Shown here: positions 17,147 through 25,119 of the stretch, one piece after another | Layout of the letters: each line of letters starts with the position of its first letter | How positions within the stretch are numbered: the first letter of the stretch is position 1 | Origin: CAYSQW01 sp964433135 | GTDB lineage: Bacteria; Acidobacteriota; Aminicenantia; Aminicenantales; Aminicenantaceae | Direction of reading: 5' to 3' | DNA length: 33,650 nt | NCBI GenBank assembly: GCA_964433135.1 | Contig: CAYSQW010000038.1 | Span: 1 to 33,650 of the forward strand | Position numbers and translations under genes: made by a program | The notes under the pieces: model-generated | Seen by the model: only the letters and a program-made list of their open reading frames with translations | Told to the model about the DNA's origin: nothing | Database searches by the model: none

Positions 17147-18658
17147 TCAATGGGTTTCAGCGTACACGAGATCGCTTGTGAAGCCGTTGGGGAACACGGA
17201 CTTTATGGCGTAGCGGTAGGTCCGGTCGCCGCGCACGCCGCGGATCCGATATTCCATCGCATCCCCGTTTTCGTATTCTGTGAGGAAGGTGAGGGCTCCG
17301 TCCTCGACCCGATAGATTTCGTATTTTGGAGGGTACGGCCTGGCGGGATTTGTCTCCCAGGAGAGGACATTGATGTACTCCCTCTGCAGCAGGGAATCGT
17401 TGCGGCGCCGCTCCACCTTGAAGTTCACCGGGGGGCGGACAAGCGGATATGCCGACCGTACGTTGTCCATGTATACGGTAAAACCGGGAGGATCGTCCAG
17501 GGTTCCCACCTGGATCAAACGGACCGGACCGCGATCCCAGGGGCATTGGTTGAGGAAATAATCCGAAAGGCGGGGATACAGCCGCGCTTTGAGGACATCA
17601 TCGATGAATAGGTCGACCACCATGGTTCGTCCGTCCATAACGAAAAGATCGTAGCGCAGATTGATCCGCGTGTCGTACCGGAATTCCGGTTCCCAGATCG
17701 CTCCATGGACGTCCGTCACATGGGGGAGATGGTTGCCGTAGGTGTCGATGTAGTATTCGTAATAAGGCCCTTCTTTTTTATCATGTCCCATGATGTGGAA
17801 GATCAGCGTCCACCGCATGTGCTCATCTTCGGGAATATGATAGCGGCCCATCATCCCGATCCCCACGTCCCGCCATCTCAGATCCGTCCGGGGGATGGTG
17901 AAATCGGCGCTCAGGCTCCGCGCAAGTCTCAGCATCGAGCGTTCCCCAAGGACATAACCTTCAGGCTGAGCCAGGCGCAGCGAGTTCCAGTAGCCCCGTT
18001 CGCCGTCGTATTCGGTGAACATCTTGAGCCGTCCCTCTTCCTGGGTGAGGGCGGCGTAGGTCTGGTCGTGACCGGGCGACCACCAGACCAATCGGCGCAG
18101 ATCATCCTGTTTGTTGTACCAGCTCCCGTAGCCGGCGTCATAGAATCCGTCGCCGGACCGGTCCTCGAAATCTTCATACATGCCGAAGCCGTATTCGGGA
18201 GCGGGCAGGGCCTCGTTTTTCATCACCGTAAAGTCGAGCGTTCCGCTGGAGGTGTTGGGAGGGAAAGCGACGGCGATCTTGCGCATTCCCGGCGGGGCCA
18301 GGTCATGCACCAGGGCCAGCGCGGTCAGGGTGGAGGCGTCGATCACCTTGACCTGGACGAAACTGACCCCCCAGGTTTTGCTGTAGGGGATCATCCCCGC
18401 TTGGAAGTCGCCGCCTCTGATCGTCACCGGAAAACGAGTTCCCTGTTTTCCCGACGCGGGGGAGATCGAGGAGACGAATGCGGTTTCCATGGAGCGCTCC
18501 TGGCCGGTTTCATGGGCGGAGGCCGCGGGGACGGAGCTTTCGGAGACGGCTTCCACCGTTTCCCCGGAGGACGGTTTCATGGGGTTAAGCCGAGGCCGGA
18601 TCGCGCCGCATAACAAGAAAATACCGGCTGTACATGCGATGAGCATCCTTTTTTGCAT
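17147..18658 (-). CDS. Secreted multidomain protein (IPT/TIG-like, lectin-like, FN3-like)
   Basis: A 503-aa exported protein of unknown function. It has a signal peptide (about 1-20) and a low-complexity Ser/Glu/Ala linker. An IPT/TIG-like beta domain follows (about 60-145, ISPASGKQGTRFPVTIRGGDF). The large central region (about 155-410) contains FEDRSGDGFYDAGYGSW and closes with VYMDNVRSAYP, the style of a concanavalin/laminin-G-like jelly roll. A fibronectin-III-like domain lies at about 415-503 (INVLSWETNP...YRYAIKSVFPNG). Such layouts occur in surface polysaccharide-binding or adhesive proteins. No catalytic motif was recognised. The start at 18658 has GGAGGAGGGA directly upstream. Domain calls are by eye. 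Confidence 0.72.
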   Translation of the reverse strand: MQKRMLIACTAGIFLLCGAIRPRLNPMKPSSGETVEAVSESSVPAASAHETGQERSMETAFVSSISPASGKQGTRFPVTIRGGDFQAGMIPYSKTWGVSFVQVKVIDASTLTALALVHDLAPPGMRKIAVAFPPNTSSGTLDFTVMKNEALPAPEYGFGMYEDFEDRSGDGFYDAGYGSWYNKQDDLRRLVWWSPGHDQTYAALTQEEGRLKMFTEYDGERGYWNSLRLAQPEGYVLGERSMLRLARSLSADFTIPRTDLRWRDVGIGMMGRYHIPEDEHMRWTLIFHIMGHDKKEGPYYEYYIDTYGNHLPHVTDVHGAIWEPEFRYDTRINLRYDLFVMDGRTMVVDLFIDDVLKARLYPRLSDYFLNQCPWDRGPVRLIQVGTLDDPPGFTVYMDNVRSAYPLVRPPVNFKVERRRNDSLLQREYINVLSWETNPARPYPPKYEIYRVEDGALTFLTEYENGDAMEYRIRGVRGDRTYRYAIKSVFPNGFTSDLVYAETH

Positions 18659-18686
18659 GATCCCTCCTCCAACAGATCAAGGGATA

Positions 18687-18715
18687 TTTTTATCAAAGAC
18701 TCGGGTCCGGGTCAA
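18687..18715 (-). promoter_or_regulatory. Candidate sigma70-type promoter of the secreted multidomain gene
   Basis: On the minus strand, TTGACC (18710-18715) is followed after 17 bp by TAAAAA (18687-18692), which lies 28 bp before the ATG at 18658. The -35 matches five of six bases and the -10 four of six, with ideal spacing. Confidence 0.5.
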
Positions 18716-18743
18716 TAAGAAGCGGCGGCGTTTTGTGCGGTAT

Positions 18744-18780
18744 AAAAAAACCGGCCGGCTCATCACGAACCGGCCGGTTT
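18744..18780 (-). terminator. Strong intrinsic terminator of the hydrogenase operon
   Basis: AAACCGGCCGG (18748-18758) and CCGGCCGGTTT (18770-18780) form an 11-bp GC-rich stem with an 11-nt loop. Read on the minus strand, the hairpin is followed by seven T (18750-18744). It lies about 25 bp after the mvhA stop. Confidence 0.9.
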
Positions 18781-18804
18781 GGAATACCTTGTCTTCAGGA
18801 ATCC

Positions 18805-20271
18805 TCAGAAGCGCTCGATCACGTCGCGGACGGTGTGGTCCTTGTCGTAGATGGTGATGCGCAGCGGGGTGTTTCCGGGCAGGGAATGGGTGGCGCAGGC
18901 CAGGCAGGGATCATAAGCCCTGAAGGCCATCTCCACCATGTTGAGCAGCCCGTCATTGACCTCGAAGTTCTTGATCACGCCCTTGGCCGCTTTTTCGATG
19001 CCCATCGTCATCGCCGGGGCGTTGTGCACGGTGGCCACGAGCAGGTTGGCTTTCTCGATGACCCCTTCTGCGTCGGTGGCGTAGTCGTGGATCAAAACGC
19101 CGCGCGGCGCTTCAACGACGCCCGTTCCCTGAGTGGGGATTTCGGTCGGGATCGTGCGGATCTCGTCGCTGAGGATCTCGTCGTCGTTGGACAGTTCCCG
19201 CAGCCGTTCGGCCGCATACAGAAGCTCGATGACCCGGGCCCAGTGGAAAGCCAGGGTGTGGTGCACCGGCTTTCCGCCCAGAACCTCATACATATACTCA
19301 TATTCCTTCTGGGCCAGGGGCGTGGCCAGCCCGTCGGAGGCATTGAGACGTGCCAGCGGAGCGACCCGGTAGACGCCGCTGTCCTTGCCGTCGACGAAGC
19401 CTTTCCAACCGATGTTTTTGAGGAATGGGAACTTGATATAGCTCCATTTTTCCACATGCTCATTGATGTGGTCCTTGAAATCTTTCACCTCGAACTTGGC
19501 GAACTCCTTCCCGTCCGGATCCACGCAGCGCAGTTTGCCGTCGTAGAAATTGACATGGTTGTTTTCGTCCACCAATCCCATGTAGTAGGTCTTGTGCGTG
19601 TAGGGATCGGAGGTGATGATCTTGACGTATTCCTCGTTCTTGAGCACGATGTCCTTGAAAGCCTGGATCGTAAACTCCGCAAAGCCCACCGCTTCGTCGG
19701 CGTAGGCCTTGAATTTCTCCTGGTCTTCCGGTGTGACGCCCTTGGAGACGCCGCCCGGCAGCCCGCTCACGGGATGGATCACCCGGCCGCCCAGGGTCGT
19801 GATGATTTCCCGGCACTGCTTGCGGTTCTTGATTACGGTCTTGCCGATTTCGAGTCCGACCTTGTCGAGTACCCCAAGGATATTGCGCGAGGCTTTGGGC
19901 GCCGTGGGGCCGACGATGAAATCGGGACCTCCCAAAAAGTAGAAATGCAGGGCATGGTCCTCGATCATGAAAGCCGAATACATCAGTTCGCGTATCTTTT
20001 TGGCCGCGGGCGGCGGATCGACCTTGTAAAGAGCGTCGAGCGCTTTCTGCGAACACATGTGGTGCGCGGTCGGGCAGACGCCGCAGATCTTGGGCGTGAT
20101 GCGAGGCATCTCTTCACATCCCCGCCCTTCGGAGAATTTTTCGAATCCGCGCAGTTCAGGCACCTGCATGAAGGCTCGCTCGACGTTGCCGTCGTTGTCG
20201 AGAAAGATCTCGATATTGCCGTGTCCTTCCAGGCGGGTTATGGGTCTGATGGATATATGTTTATCAGACAT
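18805..20271 (-). CDS. mvhA: [NiFe] hydrogenase large subunit, MvhA-type (group 3c-like)
   Basis: Catalytic subunit of a cytoplasmic F420-non-reducing hydrogenase (488 aa). It oxidises H2 at a Ni-Fe site and passes electrons through MvhG and MvhD to HdrA. Both nickel-binding motifs are intact: RITPKICGVCPTAH (C63, C66) near the N-terminus and DPCLACATH (C456, C459, H462) near the C-terminus. Twenty-six residues remain after H462, the expected propeptide removed by a maturation protease after Ni insertion; that protease is the first gene of this operon. GGAGG lies 6 nt before the ATG. A 67-bp gap separates it from mvhG, the only gap in the chain. A strong terminator follows. Confidence 0.95.
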   Translation of the reverse strand: MSDKHISIRPITRLEGHGNIEIFLDNDGNVERAFMQVPELRGFEKFSEGRGCEEMPRITPKICGVCPTAHHMCSQKALDALYKVDPPPAAKKIRELMYSAFMIEDHALHFYFLGGPDFIVGPTAPKASRNILGVLDKVGLEIGKTVIKNRKQCREIITTLGGRVIHPVSGLPGGVSKGVTPEDQEKFKAYADEAVGFAEFTIQAFKDIVLKNEEYVKIITSDPYTHKTYYMGLVDENNHVNFYDGKLRCVDPDGKEFAKFEVKDFKDHINEHVEKWSYIKFPFLKNIGWKGFVDGKDSGVYRVAPLARLNASDGLATPLAQKEYEYMYEVLGGKPVHHTLAFHWARVIELLYAAERLRELSNDDEILSDEIRTIPTEIPTQGTGVVEAPRGVLIHDYATDAEGVIEKANLLVATVHNAPAMTMGIEKAAKGVIKNFEVNDGLLNMVEMAFRAYDPCLACATHSLPGNTPLRITIYDKDHTVRDVIERF

Positions 20272-20338
20272 TGGTTTCCTCCCAGTAATGGTATGTCGTT
20301 CTCATGGTAAACACGATGGTCCTCATACTCCGGCGGCC

Positions 20339-21313
20339 TCAATCCATTTTCTTTCGGAACAGGATAGAGCTGGGCAGTCCGTACATGTAGAGCGGGCCGA
20401 TCTGGTCGGGCAGGGTTTTGAGAACTTTCTCGATTCCTTCTTCGTCGTTGGGTTTGATGATGGACGCCAGTGCGCTCAGCATGCGGAGGCCCTGGTCCTT
20501 GACGCCGTCGGGCGGTCCGTAACAACCGCGGCAGGCCATGTTGGCGTTGATGCAGCGCTCTCCGCACCCGCCTCGTGTCGCCGGACCCATGCAGATGATG
20601 CCGGCTTCGAGGAAGCAGCGCCCGTCATCGAGCTTGTCGTAGAACTGCGGGCGCCGGAAGGCGTCGATGTCGACCTTGTCCGGCTTGGTTTCCTTTCGCG
20701 GGCAGGTGTCGCAGAGCGACTTGCTGGGACTCAGAACGCTGCCTTTATCCGGCAGTTCGTTTTTCAGGATGGCCATGAAGGCGTCCGTGATGGTGTCGGG
20801 GGCCGGGGCGCAGCCGGGGATGTAGTAGTCGACGTCGATGATCTGGTCGAGAGGGTACACGGAATCGTAGAACTCAGGCAGCTCCGCTTCGTATTTGCCG
20901 TCGACCAGGACCCTGGTTTCGGGGACGGTGTTATCGGGATTGTCGTTGGAGTCTATTTCCTTGTAAACCCGGTTGAAGACGCTCTCGCGGTTCTGAAGGT
21001 TGGCCAGACCCGGAACCCCACCCATATGGGAGCAGCTTCCGAAAGCGAAAATGAGCTGGGATTTCTTTCGCAGCAGTTTGACGATCTCTTCCTGCTCGGA
21101 AAGGCGGATTCCTCCGTTGATGAACGAGGCCAGCATCTCTCCGTCTTCCATGGCGGCGACGTCCTGGTATTTGAAATCCATGGCGACCGGCCAGAACATG
21201 ATGTCCACGGCCGCCACGACGTCGAGGATGGTTTCGTTCAGATCCACGATGGCTTCCTCGCAGCCGCCGCAGCTTGAACACCAGTAGATGCCGATTTTGG
21301 GTTTTTCACTCAT
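20339..21313 (-). CDS. mvhG: [NiFe] hydrogenase small subunit, MvhG-type
   Basis: Electron-transfer subunit (324 aa) carrying the iron-sulfur relay from the Ni-Fe centre. The proximal-cluster motif CSSCGGCEE (C12, C15, C18) opens the protein. Further cysteines occur in FGSCSHMGG, YIPGCAPAPDT, LCDTCPRKE, and the C-terminal ATRGGCGERCINANMACRGC. There is no twin-arginine leader, consistent with a cytoplasmic group 3 enzyme rather than a membrane-bound uptake hydrogenase. The start at 21313 is chosen because GGAGG lies seven bases upstream and the ATG overlaps the mvhD stop (ATGA); a longer open frame upstream to 21559 is only the antisense-like overlap of mvhD. Confidence 0.94.
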   Translation of the reverse strand: MSEKPKIGIYWCSSCGGCEEAIVDLNETILDVVAAVDIMFWPVAMDFKYQDVAAMEDGEMLASFINGGIRLSEQEEIVKLLRKKSQLIFAFGSCSHMGGVPGLANLQNRESVFNRVYKEIDSNDNPDNTVPETRVLVDGKYEAELPEFYDSVYPLDQIIDVDYYIPGCAPAPDTITDAFMAILKNELPDKGSVLSPSKSLCDTCPRKETKPDKVDIDAFRRPQFYDKLDDGRCFLEAGIICMGPATRGGCGERCINANMACRGCYGPPDGVKDQGLRMLSALASIIKPNDEEGIEKVLKTLPDQIGPLYMYGLPSSILFRKKMD

Positions 21314-21762
21314 GATAACGCCTCCACGTGCGGCCGCTCGCCCAGGGCCTTCTCCCAGTTCAGGGGACCGAGCTTGGATATGCGGTCGTTCATGCCTTCC
21401 ACGACGCGCGCGAATTTTTCGCCTTCGGATGCCGAGACCCAGTCGAGCAAGAGCCGGTCCTCCTCGATGTTGAACTGTTTCAGCAGAGGCTTGAGCATGT
21501 TGTACCGCTTCAGGGTTTTGTAATTGCCTTCTATGTAATGGCAGTCGCCCGGGTGGCATCCGAGCACCATGACGCCGTCCGCGCCGCCGCGGAAGGCTTC
21601 CATGATGAATTCAGGATCGACGCGTCCGGAGCACATCACCCGGATCAATTTGACATTGGCGGTGTAGTTCAGCCTCATGCTGCCTGCAATGTCGGCGCCG
21701 CCGTAGGAACACCAGTTGCAGACGAAGGCGACGATTTTGGGTTCAAACCCGGTCTCTGTCAT
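21310..21762 (-). CDS. mvhD: MvhD/FlpD-type [2Fe-2S] electron-transfer subunit
   Basis: A 150-aa protein of the MvhD/FlpD family, the adaptor that hands electrons from the hydrogenase to heterodisulfide reductase subunit HdrA. Conserved cysteines are visible at VCNWCSYGGAD (C15, C18), RVMCSGRVDP (C44) and LGCHPGDCHY (C69, C74); family members bind one [2Fe-2S] cluster with such residues. AGGAGG lies six bases before the start. It overlaps hdrA upstream and mvhG downstream by ATGA junctions, so the three proteins are translationally coupled in the order they contact each other in the complex. Confidence 0.95.
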   Translation of the reverse strand: MTETGFEPKIVAFVCNWCSYGGADIAGSMRLNYTANVKLIRVMCSGRVDPEFIMEAFRGGADGVMVLGCHPGDCHYIEGNYKTLKRYNMLKPLLKQFNIEEDRLLLDWVSASEGEKFARVVEGMNDRISKLGPLNWEKALGERPHVEALS

Positions 21763-23705
21763 AGCAATCCTCCTATCTCGGCTAAAATTGTATTGTCTTC
21801 GTAATGTCGAGCGGTGATAGCGTTCGACGGGCACGCGGCAACGCAGGTTCCACAGCCGCGGCATAGGACCTCATTGATGTGGGAGACGCCTTTCTCTTTG
21901 TCGAATCCGATCGCTTTGTAAGGACACAGGACCACGCAGGTCTTGCAGCCCGAGCACTGTTCCTCGTCGATGGTGGAGATCAGGGTTTCTATCTCGATGC
22001 TCTTGCCGGGCTGAAGCTCGGATCTGATTTTTCCCGCGGCGGCCGCCCCGTCGATGATGGTATCGGTGATGCTTTCGGGATAACTGGCGCTGCCGACAAC
22101 GAAAACGCCTTCGATGGGCGTGGCCAGGGCGTCCATCTTCTTGTGGGTCGGCATCACGAAACCATTCTCATCCTTGGAGAGCATCAGCATCTCGAAAAAT
22201 TTTTCCGCTTTTGAATTAGGCACCATGGCGGTGGCCAGCACCACCATGTCCGCCTGAATGGTTTCATGCGGAAGCGCAACCTGGACGCTGCCGTTGGCGT
22301 CGACCAGAGTGATGTCGTTGGTGTTGGACACCTTGATGAAATGGACGTTCTCTTCTTTGAGCTTTTCGTGCATCTCCTCCATCCCGGTCGATCCGATGGT
22401 GAGGTCCCGGTAAATATGGGTGATTTGGATCCCTTCCGCCATTTTCTCTTCCAGGATGTGTGCCGTCATTTTTAAGAGCGTCGAGCAGCAGACGTTGGAA
22501 CAGTAATTTTTGTAGCGTTTGTCCCGGCTTCCCACGCAGTGGACCATGACCAGGGATTTCGGCTTCGAGCCGTCGCGCTTGACCAGTTTTCCCGTGGTGG
22601 GGCCGGTGTTGGAGAGCAGGCGCTCGAACTGTAGCGCCGTATAAACCTCGCCGCCGGGCCGGTAGTTGAGATCCGGGATATTGGCGGGATCGTAGGTCTC
22701 GAAACCCGTAGCCAGAACGATGGCGCCGATCGGCACTTCAAGCATTTCATCCGTGTCGGTATAGTCGATCGCCTCGAACATGCAGGCGTCGCGGCATTTC
22801 GTGCAGTCCTGATCCTTGAAACGCAGACAATTTTGGTCGTCGATCACGGGAATGAAGGGCGTCGCCCCCGTCACCTGAAAATACACGGCGCGGCGCGTGT
22901 TCAGAAATTCGTCGTGTTCGTTGGGAACCTCGACCGGACAGACCTCGACGCACGCGTTGCAGCCGATGCATTTGTCCGGGATCACGTATTTGGCTTTCTT
23001 TCTGATCGTGGCTTTGAAATTGCCGAAAAATCCCACCACGTCTTCGACGTCGCTGTAATTGAGAAGCTCGATGTTGGGATTTTCCACCACCTCCTGCAGC
23101 TTGGGTACGATCATGCAGGAACAGCATTCCAGGTGGGGGTATGAGAATTCGTATTTGGTCGCCTGTCCGCCCAGGCTGGGATTGGTTTCCACCAGATAGA
23201 CCTTGCGGTCTTCCGAGGCCAGGTTGAGGGCCGCTTCGCAGCCTGCCAGCCCTCCGCCCACGACCAGGACATCCGCATTGGCGTCGATCTCTTTTTTCTC
23301 GAACGAGTCGTGGTAATACACGCGGTTGTAAGCGGCTTTGAGCTGGGCCAGGGCTTTTGCCGTGGCCTGCTCTGGATCCGGAGTCACCCATGCGATGTGC
23401 TCGCGGATGTTCACCATCTGCATGTAATAGGGATTCAATCCGGCCTCTTCCAGAACCCCCATGAAGGTCTTCTCATGCTGTTTTACCGAGCACGCCCCTA
23501 TGATGACCTTCGTCAGATCGTTTTTTTTGATGCTTTCAGAAATCTCCTTTTTGCCTTCCTGCGAGCAGTAAAGATTGGTGATCTCCACCGTGGCCATATC
23601 CGGCAGCTTGGAAAGCTCGTCCTTGATCTTATGAACGTCGATCGTGCCGGAAATGTTCTTGCTGCATTCGCATAGAAATAGCCCTATGCGCTCCTTCCCA
23701 TTCAT
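21759..23705 (-). CDS. hdrA: HdrA-type FAD/iron-sulfur electron-bifurcation subunit
   Basis: A 648-aa flavoprotein that in methanogens splits H2-derived electron pairs between a high-potential acceptor and ferredoxin. Visible parts are an N-terminal HdrA domain (CECSKN near 12-17, ACSVKQHE near 71-78), a dinucleotide-binding GGGLAGCEAA (150-159), ECCSC (193-197) and a ferredoxin motif C246xxC249xxC252xxxC256. An additional cysteine group lies at 293-308. Two C-terminal [4Fe-4S] motifs begin at C584 and C615. Length matches the methanogen protein, with no fusion to MvhD. No HdrB or HdrC gene is adjacent, so the disulfide-reducing half is absent or elsewhere. AGGAGG precedes ATG 23705; twelve upstream in-frame codons are discounted for that reason. 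Confidence 0.93.
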   Translation of the reverse strand: MNGKERIGLFLCECSKNISGTIDVHKIKDELSKLPDMATVEITNLYCSQEGKKEISESIKKNDLTKVIIGACSVKQHEKTFMGVLEEAGLNPYYMQMVNIREHIAWVTPDPEQATAKALAQLKAAYNRVYYHDSFEKKEIDANADVLVVGGGLAGCEAALNLASEDRKVYLVETNPSLGGQATKYEFSYPHLECCSCMIVPKLQEVVENPNIELLNYSDVEDVVGFFGNFKATIRKKAKYVIPDKCIGCNACVEVCPVEVPNEHDEFLNTRRAVYFQVTGATPFIPVIDDQNCLRFKDQDCTKCRDACMFEAIDYTDTDEMLEVPIGAIVLATGFETYDPANIPDLNYRPGGEVYTALQFERLLSNTGPTTGKLVKRDGSKPKSLVMVHCVGSRDKRYKNYCSNVCCSTLLKMTAHILEEKMAEGIQITHIYRDLTIGSTGMEEMHEKLKEENVHFIKVSNTNDITLVDANGSVQVALPHETIQADMVVLATAMVPNSKAEKFFEMLMLSKDENGFVMPTHKKMDALATPIEGVFVVGSASYPESITDTIIDGAAAAGKIRSELQPGKSIEIETLISTIDEEQCSGCKTCVVLCPYKAIGFDKEKGVSHINEVLCRGCGTCVAACPSNAITARHYEDNTILAEIGGLL

Positions 23706-24175
23706 ATTTTTCCTCCTGCATCGGTTTTTATTTTTTTGCATAAATGATTGCTGATGTCATCGAGTCGATGATTTAAAACATCGGAGAATGAATCGGAGAT
23801 AGTCTCATTATCATATACATTGATCCCGAAAATGCGTACGTTTTCGGGCATGCTGCTGTAGAGCTTTTCCCCGATGCCGAAAATGATGGGGATCGTGATC
23901 CCGTGGGAATATGAAGGATTTTGCAGATATTCCAGGTCCGCGAGGGAAAACGGTTTCACCTCTCCCACCGGAAGCTCCGGATTCTTGAATGAATCGATGA
24001 TATAGATGAGGCGCCGTTCCACAACCAGGTCGAGCAGTTCCAGGGAAAGGTGGGTGACGGCGGCGTGTTCGCAGTTCAGCTCCCGGCCGATGCGTTTCAC
24101 CATATAGGGGCCGATGCCGTCATCCGTGAGAAGATCATTGCCGATCCCGATAAGGATAATGCCTCCCGCATCCAT
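23702..24175 (-). CDS. [NiFe] hydrogenase maturation protease (HycI/HybD family)
   Basis: A 157-aa endopeptidase that clips the C-terminal propeptide of the hydrogenase large subunit after nickel insertion. It opens with the family signature IGIGNDLLTDDG (D19 in the position of HybD Glu16). D61 (IYIIDSFKN) and H91 (SYSHG) match the other two nickel-sensing ligands of HybD in order and spacing. It is the first gene of the operon and overlaps hdrA by ATGA. Its substrate is most likely the MvhA encoded at the operon end, which still has its 26-residue tail. No Shine-Dalgarno precedes ATG 24175, so translation may begin on a near-leaderless mRNA or use weak initiation. Confidence 0.9.
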   Translation of the reverse strand: MDAGGIILIGIGNDLLTDDGIGPYMVKRIGRELNCEHAAVTHLSLELLDLVVERRLIYIIDSFKNPELPVGEVKPFSLADLEYLQNPSYSHGITIPIIFGIGEKLYSSMPENVRIFGINVYDNETISDSFSDVLNHRLDDISNHLCKKIKTDAGGKI

Positions 24176-24208
24176 ACTTGATTAAAATTGGTTGAAAACT
24201 AAGCCCTA

Positions 24209-24214
24209 TTTATA
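24209..24214 (-). promoter_or_regulatory. Candidate -10 box of the hydrogenase operon
   Basis: TATAAA on the minus strand, about 33 bp before the first ATG of the operon. A 16-bp spacer leads to TTTCGA, a poor -35 inside the palindrome at 24230-24252. A good TTGACA (24282-24287) also exists, but its nearest -10-like TTCTAT is 20 bp away. The promoter is therefore ambiguous. Confidence 0.35.
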
Positions 24215-24229
24215 TCGCAATCCGTTTGC

Positions 24230-24252
24230 GTCGAAATCATCATGATTTCGAC
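24230..24252. promoter_or_regulatory. 10+3+10 bp perfect palindrome: candidate operator of the hydrogenase operon
   Basis: Half-sites GTCGAAATCA (24230-24239) and TGATTTCGAC (24243-24252) are exact reverse complements around a 3-nt centre. The site lies 55 bp upstream of the first operon gene and overlaps or borders the candidate promoter elements. Its size and symmetry fit a dimeric repressor or activator; the regulator is not encoded nearby in a recognisable way. Confidence 0.6.
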
Positions 24253-24753
24253 CTCATAGAATCACCCATTTTCAGGGTGGTTGTCAAGGCGTAAACGGCA
24301 TTATTTTTGAAAAAAGAACTATGCGCTGTAATGAATATTTATATATAATAAAATCATTATTTTCTTCTATTTAGCCGAAAATGGGTTGCCCGCCCCAAGG
24401 CCGGACGCAGAAAACCGCCCGCCGTCCTTGAAAGGGTGTGATTTTCGCTCTGTTTTTTCGCCCGGAATCACGGTGCCGAATGTAAGAAAATTCGGTTCGA
24501 ATCCATCCACATCTATCGCCGCCGTTGACATCGGCCGATTTTGTGATTATTCTTAAAAAAGGAATAAGCGAGGGGAATCATGTCCGTTCGGCATCAGATG
24601 GCTTTCGGGACCATCCAGCGAGTGTCGGATAGTCGCGTTTTATCGCTGATGCGTTCGGCGAACCCCGCTGGATCATGACTCAAAGGTGATATGTCATCCG
24701 GTCGTTTGCAGGTATTGGATCGGCCCGAGCCTAACCGGGAAGGAGGGGGAAAC
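24253..24753. other. Divergent intergenic region, hydrogenase operon versus ABM-kinase cluster
   Basis: About 500 bp. A CACCC/GGGTG short inverted repeat lies at about 24263-24279. An AT-rich stretch (24301-24375) includes TATAAT-like sequence and is a plausible promoter zone for the plus-strand cluster. A 32-codon frame at 24580-24678 is listed separately. No RNA gene was recognised. Confidence 0.5.
24580..24678 (+). CDS. Possible 32-residue small ORF or leader peptide
   Basis: ATG 24580 is preceded by GAGGGGAA with good spacing and runs 32 codons to TGA 24676-24678. It lies 75 bp upstream of the first ABM gene. The product (MSVRHQMAFGTIQRVSDSRV...) resembles nothing known to me. It could be a leader peptide, a true microprotein or chance. 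Only the ribosome site and position support it. Confidence 0.2.
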   Translation: MSVRHQMAFGTIQRVSDSRVLSLMRSANPAGS

Positions 24754-25053
24754 ATGTTTGCCCGAGTGACACGGACCCATACCAAGGTTGCCGACGTCGA
24801 TGAATCCGTAAAGATCTTCATCGAGAGCATCGTACCGGCCGCCCGGTCTCAGAAAGGTTTTCAAGGAATTCTGCTGCTGTCCAACCACGAGGACGGCGAA
24901 GGGATCGCGATCTCGTTCTGGGAAAGCGAAGCGGACGCCGTGGCCAACGAGGAGAGTCACTACTACCAGGAGCAGCTGGTCAAGCGTCTGCATCTCTATA
25001 CCAAGCCGCCCATCCGCGAAGGCTATGAAGTCAGCTTCAAGCTCGATAAATAG
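24754..25053 (+). CDS. ABM-type dimeric alpha/beta-barrel small protein (first copy)
   Basis: A 99-aa protein of the antibiotic-biosynthesis-monooxygenase (dimeric ferredoxin-like barrel) style. It opens MFARVTRTHTKVADVDE, then shows GFQGILLLSNHEDGEG and ISFWESEADAVANEESHYYQ, the usual strand-strand-helix order. Members include quinone-forming monooxygenases, heme-degrading IsdG-like enzymes and stress proteins of unknown role, so no reaction is assigned. The start at 24754 has AGGAGGGGG directly upstream; ATG 24691 lacks this. Hand alignment to the copy at 28205-28510 gives 67 of 99 identical residues, with an unbroken 18-residue identical C-terminus. It lies 66 bp before the kinase gene, in the same direction. 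Confidence 0.78.
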   Translation: MFARVTRTHTKVADVDESVKIFIESIVPAARSQKGFQGILLLSNHEDGEGIAISFWESEADAVANEESHYYQEQLVKRLHLYTKPPIREGYEVSFKLDK

Positions 25054-25054
25054 C

Positions 25055-25100
25055 GGGATCGAGCCCGTCCCTTTGCATGGCTGATTTTTAGGCTCGACCC
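25055..25100 (+). other. Hairpin between ABM gene and kinase gene
   Basis: GGG-A-TCGAGCC (25055-25065) pairs with GGCTCGA-CCC (25091-25100) with one bulged A. It sits directly after the ABM stop and ends about 20 bp before the kinase ATG. No T-tract follows, so it may act as an attenuating or mRNA-stability hairpin that sets the ratio of the two proteins rather than as a terminator. Confidence 0.45.
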
Positions 25101-25119
25101 CCAAAAAAGAGGATGCGCC

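Noticed and set aside
18733..20310. 525-codon plus-strand frame across mvhA
   Set aside because: Antisense shadow of the [NiFe] large subunit, whose nickel motifs are all on the minus strand; it also runs through the terminator.
20057..21277. 406-codon plus-strand frame across mvhG
   Set aside because: Antisense to mvhG with no recognisable motif or start context.
21314..21559. N-terminal extension of MvhG to 21559
   Set aside because: Arg/Pro-rich translation lying over mvhD in another frame; the true start at 21313 has GGAGG and the family N-terminus.
24282..24287. TTGACA as the -35 of the hydrogenase operon
   Set aside because: Good hexamer, but the nearest -10-like sequence is 20 bp away, beyond normal spacing; kept only as an alternative.
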